From Algoriphagus antarcticus (GTDB lineage: Bacteria > Bacteroidota > Bacteroidia > Cytophagales > Cyclobacteriaceae): a stretch of DNA of 64,000 nucleotides. Numbering within the stretch: position 1 is the first letter of the stretch; every line of letters starts with the position of its first letter. The stretch lies in the NCBI RefSeq assembly GCF_002150685.1, contig NZ_MSSW01000056.1:26562-90561 (forward strand). Direction: 5' to 3'. The notes beneath the pieces were generated by a model, which had not been told where the DNA came from, did not search any database, and saw only the letters and a list, made by a program, of their open reading frames with translations. Made by a program: the position numbers and the translations under genes. Shown here in pieces: positions 35,051 through 44,436 of this stretch.

Positions 35051-37348
35051 CTATGCCCTCTCCACGCTCACCCGCACAGACTTGCTAATCGGAGTATTGC
35101 TTTTGTCAGCGTATTCATGAATCGGGATTAACGGATTTGTTTCCGGGAAATAGGCTGCTAGATTTCCTTTTGGGATATGGTAGGGTATGACTAAAAACTG
35201 ATAGACTTTGCGCTCTTGACCATCATAATTACTCATGATATTGACTACATCCATTTTATTGAGATTCTCCCGAGCCATATCGGATTCGTTCATAAAGAGA
35301 ACCCGACGTTCATTGTGAATGCCTCTGTATCGATCGTTAAGACCATAGATCGTGGTGTTGAACTGATCATGGGATCTAATACTCATTAATAGATATTCGT
35401 TTTCTTTCAGGTTGTGAATTGGGAGTTCGGTATTGCTGAACTGAGCTTTTTGATTTGGGAGTTTGCTGAAATCCAAGTCCCTCACATTATTGGGTAAGTA
35501 ATATCCAGATCCTTTAGACTTAGTATTCATGTCTTTGAATCCAGCGATTACTTCGCCCAATTTTTCTCTTAATAAATTGTAGTCCGAACCGAGAAGTTTC
35601 CACTTTACTGGATGATTTCCTTTGAAATAGGCAGAAGCAATACCAGCTACTATCTCAGGCTCACTTTTGATGTCATCAGAAATAGGATCAAGAAAACCCT
35701 TGGATTGATGGACTATTCCCATGCTGTTTTCTACTGTAAAGTGTCTTTGCTCACCGTCTTTAATATCCTTATCAGACCGGCCAAGTGTGGGTAAAATCAA
35801 TGCGGTTTTGCCAGTGATCAAATGACTTCGGTTTAGCTTAGTGCTTATCTGAACGGTGAGATCACAGTTTTGAAGTGCTTTGGCGGTGTATTCTGTATCA
35901 GAAGCGGCGGATGCAAAGTTGCCTCCCAAGCCTATGAAGATTTTAGCTTTTCCCTCGTACATGGCCGGAATAGCTTTGACCACATCTACTCCTTCATGAG
36001 CTGGCGCATCGAAGCCAAAGGTTTTTTTGATTGCGGCATTCAGATCTTTCGATACATAATGCATTATGCCAACGGTTCGATCTCCCTGCACGTTGCTGTG
36101 GCCACGGACAGGACAAGTGCCAGCTCCTGGTTTGCCCAGGCTTCCTTTCAGTAAAAGTAGATTAACGCATTCCTTGATGTTTTCCACACCATTTTTATGC
36201 TGAGTCAGACCCATCGCCCAGCAGATGATGATTTTACTTTTCTTGGCTAAAAGAGCTACTGCTTCGTCAATGAGTTTCTCTTCTACGCCGCACATTTCTA
36301 GTAATTCCTGTTCAGAATGTGCTTCCAGATGTGCTAATAGTGATTCGTACCCTTCGGTATATTTCTCAATGAATTCATGATCGAACACATTACCACTTGC
36401 TTTGTCCTTTACTGCGAGTTTTTTCTCAATCAGTTTCAAAAGTGCGACATCCTGATTGATTTTCACCTGAAGAAAAATGTCTGTCAATCCGTGGCCATTA
36501 AGCAACATTCCGCTGATTTCTTGAGGATTACGGAATCTGATCAACCCAGCTTCATGAAGAGGATTGATACTGATGATTTTTCCACCGTTGCTCTTACATT
36601 TTTCCAATGCAGAAAGCATTCTAGGATGATTTGTCCCTGGATTTTGACCCATGACAATGATTACTTAAGCTTTGTCAAAGTCTTCCAATTTCACAGAGCC
36701 TTTGCCTATTCCTAAAGTTTCAGATAGCCCGATTCCGCTGGATTCATGGCACATATTGGAGCAGTCGGGCATATTATTCGTGCCAAAAGCTCTCGCAAAA
36801 AGTCCGTAGAGAAATGCAGCTTCGTTACTTGATCTACCAGAAGTGTAGAATATAGCTTGGTCGGGATTATCGAGTGCATGAAGATGATCTGCGATGACTC
36901 TGAAAGCTTCCTCCCAGGTACATTCTTCGTAGTGGTTTGAGTAGGACTTAAGGATCATAGGAGCGACTAGCCGGCCACTTTTTCCAATTTTATAATCGGA
37001 CCATCGGGAAATTTCCTGCACCGAATAGTTGGAGAAAAAAGCATTATCCACCACTTTCGAAGTGGCTTCTTCAGCTAAAGCCTTAGCGCCATTTTCGCAG
37101 TATTCGCCTAAGTTGGATCGGTTTTCAGGGTCTGGCCAAGCGCAGCCTGGACAATCAAAACCAGTCTTTTGGTTCATGTGGGAAAGTGTCTGTAAAGACT
37201 TGATTACTCCCATCTCTTTGAACGTATGCTGCAAAGCCACTTTTACCCCAATAAAGCCACCTGCATATTTAGCAGGTTCTTTTAAAGTGATTCCAGTAAA
37301 CTCTTTGGAACTTTGGGTTTGGATGTTCTTTCTAGTCGATGAAGGCAT
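35051..37348 (-). pseudogene. FdhF/YdeP-type molybdopterin oxidoreductase, one in-frame TAA
   Basis: The gene reads as 765 codons, close to YdeP length, but is cut by TAA at 36665-36667 (minus strand). Upstream, 227 residues include GFDCPGCAWPDPENR, IFYTSGRSSNEAAFLYG and SNMCHESSGIGL, ending KLEDFDKA. After the stop the same frame continues VIIVMGQNPGTNHPRMLSAL, GSLGKPGAGTCPVRGHSNVQGD, and a C-terminal molybdopterin-binding barrel with RGIHNERRV. Expected residue at the stop is probably D or E, so a single base change explains it. It is TAA, not TGA, and not at the position of the catalytic Cys/Sec, so selenocysteine is excluded. Family members are putative formate-dehydrogenase-like enzymes linked to acid resistance in E. 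coli. Confidence 0.88.
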
Positions 37349-37413
37349 TATCTCTTATTTCTCTAGGTCTTAAGCTTAAAGTTAAAGAAATATGAATGCG
37401 TAAATGTTTACTA

Positions 37414-37746
37414 CTAGCGCGATTTTCTATTCTGGTTGATTACATCCGAATAGGCAGAATTCAAAGCTTCGAAAAGTACATCCTTGGAGACTTTTTGAAG
37501 GTCAAAAGTCGTCCATCCTTTTTCTCCCCATTTATTGGGAACTGGATAAATAGCCTCGTTGTTGAATTCGCAAAATGCCATTTGCTCATCCAAGGAAAGT
37601 ACCAGATTCGCCGTTTTGGATTTCTCATTAAGAGTAGCGAATGTCCGCTTTTTTATCACTCTGAAGGCTGTTCTGTCAAAGTGTGGGGCACTTTCAGTTC
37701 CTGGGAACGAAAGCGCCAATTGGGTAAATGACTCATGAGTTGTCAT
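37414..37746 (-). CDS. MmcQ/YjbR family protein
   Basis: A 110-residue single-domain protein of the MmcQ/YjbR (DUF419) double-wing fold. The pattern is FPGTESAPHFDRTAFRV early, KTANLVLSLDEQ in the middle, then KWGEKGWTTFDLQKV and a C-terminal helix ending in a basic tail. Structures suggest nucleic-acid binding, but no function is proven. It lies between the broken molybdoenzyme gene and the serine hydrolase gene, both on the same strand. Confidence 0.85.
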   Translation of the reverse strand: MTTHESFTQLALSFPGTESAPHFDRTAFRVIKKRTFATLNEKSKTANLVLSLDEQMAFCEFNNEAIYPVPNKWGEKGWTTFDLQKVSKDVLFEALNSAYSDVINQNRKSR

Positions 37747-37949
37747 TATTGGACTTAATTTATTTTCCTGCCTAAATTCAGTAATTCCTTAATAAAGTTA
37801 AAGAGGCTTGAGTACCTGCCAAATTATGTGATAGAATAATACTCCTGTAAGATTGCCCTAACATTTTTTTTGGCTAAGGTGGTTTTCTTGGTTTATCCAC
37901 CGGTATCCTTCCTCATTTCTATGGCATATAATCAACCTTTTTTGGCTTT

Positions 37950-39509
37950 CTATTTCTCTTTAAAATTTACATCGAGTTGCTGGACTTTTGGGTCTTTCTC
38001 GGGAGTCAGCGTAAAGAAGATCTCCACATCACCATTCTCTCCTTCTAGCTGGAAGCTGCCCCGAAGTTGATTTTCAGGTTTTAGAGGCGAGACATTTTTG
38101 ATTTCTCCAGCCTGTTCCAAAATAGCTTTATATTCTGCGAAGCGATGTTCCTTCGAGCGATCCAAAAAGAAGTTTTCGGCTAAAATGGACTCCTCAAGGT
38201 ATTTGTTTCCAGTCTGAATTAGCATTACCAGCTGGTTTTTTCGCTTTTCCAAAATATCAGAAACGGGTAGTTTTCTCGGCTCCATCACACCTTTTTCATA
38301 AAGCAACGCTTCAATCTTCGCAAGGGGCCATGGAGTAGTATAAGTCAGGTTGCAGAATGCCATAATCCCAACACCATATTCTGGATAGAATCTGTAATTG
38401 CTTCCAAATCCCGGTAATGCTCCTCCGTGAGACACCCATTTGGTTCCATTACAGTTTTGGTAAATACCCAAACCAAATCCATAGCCGCTCATGATAGCAC
38501 AATCTCCATTTGTGTTTAACCTAGGAAATTGCGGGGTTTGCATTTCCCGCAGAGAGCTACGTTCGATAGGGCCAGTTTCAGTTCCATTTCGAGGTGGCCA
38601 TGCAGATAAATGGAACCTTACATACTTGCTGAAATCCTCAATGGAAGTAATCAAGCCACCCATAGCGCCAAAAGCACCATCATGTAGCATAGGTTCCTGT
38701 TTCCACTGCTCATCTTCCCAGCGATAGCCAAGAGCTAATTGGTTTTCAGGGACGTTATCGATTTCCCAATAGGTATGAGCCATTTCTAAAGGCAGCAAAA
38801 TGTTCTCGTTGATATATTCTTGGTAAGGTTGCCCTGAAACTGTGGAGATAATATGACCGAGGATAGCATAGCCAGTATTGCTGTATTCGTATTGAAGCGA
38901 TGGTGCATTGGAGAAAGAAATGCCTTCGCTAATCAAATTCAGGAGCATTTGGTCAGATTCATTCAGTTGACGGTCTCCCCAAGGATTGTCCTCTGGAAAT
39001 CCGGCTGTCATAGTCAAGAGATTTTCAATATCAATGATCGGAGCGTCTTCGGTCAGGTAGTGGAGTTTTGACATCTCCGGAATGTATTTGGAAGCAGGGT
39101 CGCTAAGGAGCAACTTTCCCTCATCTCTTAGCTTAAGGATAGCCATTGCCGTAAAGCTCTTTGTCATCGAAGCAATACGAAAGGCAGAAGTGGTTTGAGC
39201 GGGAATATTTTCAGCTACATCGAGCAAGCCAGTAGAAGATGCTAACACCAATTCATTGTCCACTACTATGCCATAGGCAATTCCCGGAATATGATTGTCC
39301 TTGGCATATTTAGCCATCAGAGCTTCTAGTTCTGGCAAGATTTCTTTGATCTTCTCAGCTCGCTGATCCTGTTCGAAGACAGGCATTTGATAGTTTGAGG
39401 AAAAGAAGTGGGAGGTTTCTTCAGATTTTTTCTCTTGAGCATGAGCAGTGAAAGAAAAGAAAAGAAACTGCAAGGCCAAGATAGCCGAAAAGTGAGTAGC
39501 GGTTTTCAT
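37950..39509 (-). CDS. Secreted serine hydrolase, class C beta-lactamase fold
   Basis: A 519-residue protein with a Sec signal (1-24, ending TAHAQ). The catalytic motifs of the beta-lactamase/DD-peptidase-like family are SMTK at 114-117 (nucleophile Ser and Lys), YSN in YEYSNTGYAILG, and HGG in VSHGGALPGFGS. A C-terminal region of about 130 residues forms a separate beta-rich domain. Bacteroidota members are mostly peptidases or esterases of unknown substrate; classical AmpC function is unlikely given the extra domain. Transcribed alone. Confidence 0.9.
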   Translation of the reverse strand: MKTATHFSAILALQFLFFSFTAHAQEKKSEETSHFFSSNYQMPVFEQDQRAEKIKEILPELEALMAKYAKDNHIPGIAYGIVVDNELVLASSTGLLDVAENIPAQTTSAFRIASMTKSFTAMAILKLRDEGKLLLSDPASKYIPEMSKLHYLTEDAPIIDIENLLTMTAGFPEDNPWGDRQLNESDQMLLNLISEGISFSNAPSLQYEYSNTGYAILGHIISTVSGQPYQEYINENILLPLEMAHTYWEIDNVPENQLALGYRWEDEQWKQEPMLHDGAFGAMGGLITSIEDFSKYVRFHLSAWPPRNGTETGPIERSSLREMQTPQFPRLNTNGDCAIMSGYGFGLGIYQNCNGTKWVSHGGALPGFGSNYRFYPEYGVGIMAFCNLTYTTPWPLAKIEALLYEKGVMEPRKLPVSDILEKRKNQLVMLIQTGNKYLEESILAENFFLDRSKEHRFAEYKAILEQAGEIKNVSPLKPENQLRGSFQLEGENGDVEIFFTLTPEKDPKVQQLDVNFKEK

Positions 39510-39558
39510 TTATAGAACTTTGATTGAAGAACCATAATATAATCACTAGCGCCATTAA

Positions 39559-39729
39559 TTCTCAGCTATTTGCCTAGAAGCTTTTAGGAAATGGAAAGAA
39601 TGGAATGCAAGTACCTTTTTTGAGAAAGTAATTTTAAACGAAAGTGTGAAAGCAGGATTTTACAAAGTGGTCAATTCTACTGCTTCTCAAGAAGCTGGAA
39701 TTAACCAGTTCTTTATCCCTGTTTGCTAA
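39559..39729 (+). other. Possible gene remnant (56 open codons, no start)
   Basis: Between TAA 39556-39558 and TAA 39727-39729 the plus frame reads with protein-like composition, for example EAFRKWKEWNASTFFEKV and then SQEAGINQFFIPVC. No start codon or homologue is recognised, so this may be the tail of a lost gene or chance. Confidence 0.2.
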
Positions 39730-39737
39730 GTACTAAC

Positions 39738-40613
39738 TCAAGTATGTTTCTTTTTGAAGATCTTTTTCCCCAATTCCAGAATCCCAAAAACAATAAAACC
39801 GATCACCAAACCAACAAGGAATTCAGTAATGATAGCAGGTATTGAAGGGAAAAGATGGTGGAAAAAATCAATGTTATGAACGAAAATTCCGCCAGAGACC
39901 AATAGTAAAGCTATAGTGCCGATGAAGCCCATGGCTTTGATGATTTTAGGAAGTGCATTCACTAACAGTAGCCCAACTTTATCTGAAAAACTATCTTTTC
40001 TGTCGTTTATGGCGATCAGCTTATAGCCAAACTCATCCATTCGTACTATCAATGCCACTATGCCATAGACTCCAACTGTAGCCAATAGTGCAATGACGGA
40101 CACGACTAGGATTTGCTCTAAAATAGGTTCGTTTACTACCGTTCCCAAAGCAATAATCACGATCTCTACAGACAAAATGAAGTCAGTTACTACCGCTGAT
40201 TTGATCTTTTCTTTTTCCCGGCGAAGAATCTCTTCTTCCGTGATGTCCTCTTCGAGGATTACCGTTTGGGTATGTTTATGAGGAACTATGTATTCGTAAA
40301 TTTTCTCTGCGCCTTCGTAGGCAAGGTAAAGTCCACCGAGTATCAGGATAATTGTAACAGCCGCAGGGACAAAAGCGCTGAGCAAAAATGCAAAGGGAAG
40401 AATAATGACCTTATTAAGCATTGATCCTTTGGTGATTGCCCACAGGACGGGGATTTCTCTATCGGAAACAAAGCCTGAAGCTTTCTCTGCATTCACGGCA
40501 AGATCATCACCCAAAATCCCAGCAGTTTTCTTCGCTGCTACTTTACTCATTACTGCTACGTCATCCATCAGAGTGGCGATGTCATCGAGCAATGCAAATA
40601 TTCCTGAAGCCAT
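39738..40613 (-). CDS. DUF808 (YedI-like) inner-membrane protein
   Basis: A 291-residue membrane protein of the DUF808 family. It begins MASGIFALLDDIATLMDDVAVMSKVAAKKTAGILGDDLAVNA-like sequence (shown here only in part: LLDDIATLMDDVAV, TAGILGDDLAVNA), followed by about six to seven helices. A charged cytoplasmic loop EEDITEEEILRREKEKIKSA lies near 120-145. The function of this widespread family is not known. It stands alone between the serine hydrolase and the SGNH hydrolase genes. Confidence 0.88.
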   Translation of the reverse strand: MASGIFALLDDIATLMDDVAVMSKVAAKKTAGILGDDLAVNAEKASGFVSDREIPVLWAITKGSMLNKVIILPFAFLLSAFVPAAVTIILILGGLYLAYEGAEKIYEYIVPHKHTQTVILEEDITEEEILRREKEKIKSAVVTDFILSVEIVIIALGTVVNEPILEQILVVSVIALLATVGVYGIVALIVRMDEFGYKLIAINDRKDSFSDKVGLLLVNALPKIIKAMGFIGTIALLLVSGGIFVHNIDFFHHLFPSIPAIITEFLVGLVIGFIVFGILELGKKIFKKKHT

Positions 40614-40763
40614 TTCTTTTATTCAAAATATATTTAAAACTATGCCTATTGGAGGCAATTGACAGTGAAGATAGGCTGCGCTGACGATGCGTACAAATGA
40701 AGATTTCAAGAACGGAGAATTTGTCAGAGTGCATTATAATCTGCCTACCTTGAGATTTAATAC

Positions 40764-41717
40764 ATGTTTTATACCAAAACTCCAGTCATGATTCGAGTAG
40801 CCCTAGTTTTCATGCTCTTATTAGTTTCACATGTCTCTGCTCTTTCTCAAACCGACTATACCATCCCGGCCGATGTTCACCGAGTTGTTTTTTTAGGGAA
40901 TAGTATCACCTATTCAGGGCAATACATCAGCTACGTGGAGACTTATTATAGATTAAAACATCCGGATCGTGACTTAGAATGGATCAATATGGGTCTGCCA
41001 AGTGAGACAGTTTCTGGCCTATCTGAGGATAATCATGCCAATGGAGCTTTTCCGAGACCAGATTTACATGAGCGACTGGATCGGGTATTTGCGCAAATTA
41101 AACCTGACTTGGTCTTTGTGAATTACGGGATGAATGACGGGATTTACTTGCCATTGGATGAAGAGAGATTTCAAAAATACAAGGATGGTATCGACTGGCT
41201 GGATGCTAAGATTACTGAAATTGGCGCAGAAGCAATTTTCATTACGCCACCCGTTTATGATCCGAAAAAAGGTACTGCCTATGCCAATGTGTTGGATAAT
41301 TATTCAGATTGGTTGCTGTCTCGAAGGTATACGGATAATTGGAAAGTGATTGATATTCACTGGCCGATGCGCAAGTATCTGGAAGATCAGCGTGAGTTGG
41401 ATAGTGCATATTATTTGGCAAAAGATGGAGTACATCCAGCAGAAACCGGGCATTGGCTAATGGCAAAAGAGATTTTACTCAGCCTTGGAGAATTGGAAGT
41501 CAAAGTCTTCGATGATATCCAGGAGGCAATTGCTTCTTTTGCAAACGGTGAGGATATCTTAAGTCTAATCGCAAGGCGCCAAGCTTTGCTTCGAGATGCT
41601 TGGCTTACTTCTACAGGTCATTTGCGGCCGGGTTTAGGTATAGGTATTCCAATGCAGGATGCTAAAGTGAAAGCAGATGAGATTGAAGAACGGGTGAGGC
41701 AACTTATCGCCAATTGA
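40764..41717 (+). CDS. Secreted SGNH/GDSL-type hydrolase
   Basis: A 317-residue protein with a Sec leader (about 9-28); the start could instead be ATG 40788 (M9), which gives a shorter normal signal. SGNH blocks are FLGNSITYSGQ (block I, nucleophile S47), LPSE (block II), FVNYGMND (block III) and DGVHPAETGHWLMA (block V with D and H). Family members are esterases, often removing acetyl groups from polysaccharides. Substrate cannot be read from the sequence. Transcribed alone, divergent from DUF808. Confidence 0.85.
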   Translation: MFYTKTPVMIRVALVFMLLLVSHVSALSQTDYTIPADVHRVVFLGNSITYSGQYISYVETYYRLKHPDRDLEWINMGLPSETVSGLSEDNHANGAFPRPDLHERLDRVFAQIKPDLVFVNYGMNDGIYLPLDEERFQKYKDGIDWLDAKITEIGAEAIFITPPVYDPKKGTAYANVLDNYSDWLLSRRYTDNWKVIDIHWPMRKYLEDQRELDSAYYLAKDGVHPAETGHWLMAKEILLSLGELEVKVFDDIQEAIASFANGEDILSLIARRQALLRDAWLTSTGHLRPGLGIGIPMQDAKVKADEIEERVRQLIAN

Positions 41718-41869
41718 AAGTTAGTTGTAGAAAGTAGTAACGGTCGGGCTAGAAGTTTATTTCTTAAAGGAAAAGAGCTCAATTCAAGTTAAAGAAGAGA
41801 AATCAAATTAAATTTGCAATGAAAAAGAAAGACTCCTGAAATGGATATTTCACTTTAACACATTACTGC

Positions 41870-42385
41870 ATGCCCTATTTGATCAGAAAGGCCAATTTTG
41901 CTGACCTGAGTTCTTTGTTGGAAATGGCAAGAATATCTTTTATTCAAGCTTTTACCGATGGAAATAAAATTGAAAACGTAAATGCTTACCTCGAAGAGGC
42001 GTTTACAGAAGAACAGTTTGCCGAGGAACTTGAAAATCCAGCTTCTGTTTTTTTCCTCCTAGAAGTGGATGGAGATCTTGCAGGGTACGCAAAAGTAAAT
42101 TTTGTTCCTGCTCAGACTGATCTTCACGATAATTCAAGTCTCGAAGTGGCTCGGTTATATTTTCTTGAAAAGTACGTTGGTTTAGGTTTAGGTAAGATTT
42201 TGCTAACTCATACAATCAATTTTGCGAGGCTGAATAGAAAAAAATATCTCTGGTTGGGTGTTTGGGAAAAGAATATTCGAGCGATCAAATTCTACGAAAA
42301 GAATGGGTTGAACGTATTCAGCTCTCATCCTTTTCCATTTGGAGACGAGTTGCAGACAGACTTTTTGATGCGAATAAATTTTTGA
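41870..42385 (+). CDS. GNAT family N-acetyltransferase (PaiA-like)
   Basis: A 171-residue single GNAT domain: an N-terminal LIRKANFADLSSLLEMA, the beta4 segment LEVARLYFLEKYVGLGLGKILL containing the acetyl-CoA pyrophosphate loop (V/GLGLGK), and the C-terminal WLGVWEKNIRAIKFYEKNG typical of PaiA/RimI-like enzymes. It acetylates an amino group of an unknown small molecule or protein. Transcribed alone, followed by a possible gene remnant. Confidence 0.88.
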   Translation: MPYLIRKANFADLSSLLEMARISFIQAFTDGNKIENVNAYLEEAFTEEQFAEELENPASVFFLLEVDGDLAGYAKVNFVPAQTDLHDNSSLEVARLYFLEKYVGLGLGKILLTHTINFARLNRKKYLWLGVWEKNIRAIKFYEKNGLNVFSSHPFPFGDELQTDFLMRINF

Positions 42386-42423
42386 AATGCATTGTGGCGT
42401 GATTATCATAGACGTCATTTTAG

Positions 42424-42546
42424 CCAAAACTTGCTGAAGCAGAACCAGTAAATAAGTACGCGAAGCAGAGCGCATTAGCCAAAATTATCGCGGGATACAA
42501 CTCCGAGAAATGTACAGGAATCAACTCTGTGAATGTTGCGGTCTGA
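42424..42546 (+). other. Possible gene remnant (40 codons)
   Basis: After TAG 42421-42423, the plus frame stays open for 40 codons to TGA 42544-42546 with protein-like content (LAEAEPVNKYAKQSALAKI, then YNSEKCTGINSVNVAV). It lacks a start codon. It may be the C-terminal relic of a deleted gene; I cannot assign the family. Confidence 0.25.
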
Positions 42547-42552
42547 TGTATT

Positions 42553-42584
42553 TCAAGAAAAAAGGTGACCATAGCGGTCACCTT
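42553..42584 (-). terminator. Terminator of the OmpA-family lipoprotein gene
   Basis: On the minus strand AAGGTGACC pairs with GGTCACCTT around a 5-nt loop and is followed by TTTTTTCTTG. Confidence 0.8.
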
Positions 42585-42613
42585 CTTGATATTTATAAGA
42601 GCTGTAAGTTGTA

Positions 42614-43291
42614 TTACAATTCTCCAAGTTCTCCTTTTTCAGCCATTTTTTGCATTTTCTTATTCGCATAGATGGCCACTTCTACTCTTCGATTTTCCTG
42701 ACGGCCTGCATCGGTGTCGTTAGTAGCAGCAGGTTGCATCTCACCATAAGCTGTGATTTCCATTCTCTTCTTGGCAATACCATTGCTTGTCAAATAATCT
42801 TCAACAGAATATGCTCTTCTTCTGGACAAATCCATGTTGTAATCCTCTGCGCCAGTATTATCAGTATGGCCTTCGATAAGCACGTTAGTCTCCTCATACT
42901 TTTTCAATGTAGCAGCCAGCTCCATCAAATTTTGCTTGGATACATCACTCAATTCGGATTTGTCCACTGGGAACATCAGACCAGAATCAAAGGTGATTTT
43001 GATGCCTTCACCAACTCTCTCTACGGTAGCACCTTCCAGATCTCTTTGTAATTCATCTGCTGCTTTGTCCATTTGATTACCGATGAGCGCGCCAGCAGAT
43101 CCTCCGATTGCCGAGCCGATCAATACGCCTACAGCAGTATTGTCCTTGCCGGCAATCACTCCGCCTAGTAATCCGCCTGCAGATCCGCCTATTGCTCCAC
43201 CTTTCACTGCGTTACTTGATTTACAACTCACAGCACCCAGAGAAGTCGTGGCGATTAGTGCAGCCATCACAAATTTGTTGGTCGTTTTCAT
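42614..43291 (-). CDS. OmpA-family lipoprotein with glycine zipper
   Basis: A 225-residue outer-membrane-anchored protein. The lipobox AVSC gives C23. A glycine-zipper segment (about 31-72, GGAIGGSAGGLLGG and GSAIGGSAGALIG) precedes an OmpA C-terminal domain (about 95-205) with LIEGHTDNTGAEDYN and LSRRRAYSVEDYL, the residues that bind peptidoglycan diaminopimelate. It probably links outer membrane and cell wall. The downstream hairpin is a good terminator, and the gene is monocistronic. Confidence 0.92.
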   Translation of the reverse strand: MKTTNKFVMAALIATTSLGAVSCKSSNAVKGGAIGGSAGGLLGGVIAGKDNTAVGVLIGSAIGGSAGALIGNQMDKAADELQRDLEGATVERVGEGIKITFDSGLMFPVDKSELSDVSKQNLMELAATLKKYEETNVLIEGHTDNTGAEDYNMDLSRRRAYSVEDYLTSNGIAKKRMEITAYGEMQPAATNDTDAGRQENRRVEVAIYANKKMQKMAEKGELGEL

Positions 43292-43495
43292 ATCATTGTT
43301 TGTTTGATAAGCTACCCAGTCTCAATTCATGTACCATGTCGATTTGGGGCGAAATAGGGATGATCACAGATTTGTATATGGCATATTATTCCCGATTTTG
43401 CGGAGGCAAAGAATTCGTTTGGTATTGATTTCATAGAATTTGGGAGTTTGATGACGTCTTTTGAGCAAGAGCCTATTTAACCTATTCAAACTAAA

Positions 43496-44341
43496 ATGAG
43501 CATGAGAAATCTTCTTCTTTGCATAATTCTATTTTTACCATGTTTTGTATTCGCTCAAAAAAATCAGGAGAAAATCTATCTCTGGGAGAATGGAGCTCCT
43601 GGTTTTGAGTCTAGAAAAGATGAGCCTGAACAAGCACAAGACTGGTGGGTGAGGAACATTCACAATCCAAGCATCACGCTTTTCAAGCCAGAGAAACCAA
43701 ATGGAAGCTTTATTCTAGTGTGCCCTGGCGGAGGATTTAGAAATCTGGGTTATAATGGGGAAGGAGTAGCACCCGCCAAATTCCTCAATGAGCTTGGGGT
43801 GGCCGTTGGCGTTTTAAAGTATAGACTTTTCAGGGAAGAAGGTTCTCCGTACACCGAAGAGCACCCGACTCAAGATGTGATCCGTGCGATGAGATTGGTG
43901 CGATCCAATGCTGAAAAGTGGGCGATAGACTCCGAGCGAATTGGGATTATGGGTTTCTCTGCGGGTGGAGAAGTGGTCAATTGGGTGGTATATGATGCTA
44001 ATCCAGGAGATGTAAATGCGAGCGATCCCATAGAACGATTTGCTGCTCAGCCTAATTTCCAGATTCAGGTGTACCCTGGCCCACTTGGAACTCCGGATGC
44101 TGTAGCCAACGACGCTCCGCCAGTTTTCCTTGTGGCATCAAATAAGGATGAATGTTGCTCAAGTACTATTGTGAATACTATGATTGCCTATCGAGAAGCG
44201 GGAGCTGATGTAGAGATGCATTTGTTTTCCAAAGATGAGCACGCATTCAACATGGGCTATCGCTCCGAGTTTGTAAGTATCAATCACTGGCCTGATCGAT
44301 TGAAAGACTGGTTGGAAGATCATTCTTATTTCAAAAAATAG
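43496..44341 (+). CDS. Secreted alpha/beta hydrolase (esterase/BD-FAE-like)
   Basis: A 281-residue exported hydrolase. The Sec leader ends VFAQKN near residue 20. The oxyanion element VCPGGGF lies at 75-81, the nucleophile elbow GFSAGG has S155, and a late Asp (NKDECC region) and His (DEHAF) complete the triad. It resembles bacterial acyl esterases related to acetyl-xylan and feruloyl esterases. A start at M3 is equally possible. It is followed by the phosphodiesterase gene in the same direction. Confidence 0.85.
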   Translation: MSMRNLLLCIILFLPCFVFAQKNQEKIYLWENGAPGFESRKDEPEQAQDWWVRNIHNPSITLFKPEKPNGSFILVCPGGGFRNLGYNGEGVAPAKFLNELGVAVGVLKYRLFREEGSPYTEEHPTQDVIRAMRLVRSNAEKWAIDSERIGIMGFSAGGEVVNWVVYDANPGDVNASDPIERFAAQPNFQIQVYPGPLGTPDAVANDAPPVFLVASNKDECCSSTIVNTMIAYREAGADVEMHLFSKDEHAFNMGYRSEFVSINHWPDRLKDWLEDHSYFKK

Positions 44342-44436
44342 GATGAAGTAGACATCTAGGCTTTATAAAACTGTTATTAGTGACGATTGGATTGCTTGCC
44401 AAAGCTCCAGCAGGTATTTTTGGGAAAAGGTATCTC

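Noticed and set aside
36665..36667. Stop codon as a selenocysteine site in the FdhF-like gene
   Set aside because: The codon is TAA, not TGA, is not at the active-site cysteine position, and no SECIS-like hairpin follows.
43083..43428. Proline/alanine-rich plus-strand ORFs opposite the OmpA lipoprotein gene
   Set aside because: They are the antisense of the glycine-zipper segment, which yields Ala/Pro-rich shadows.
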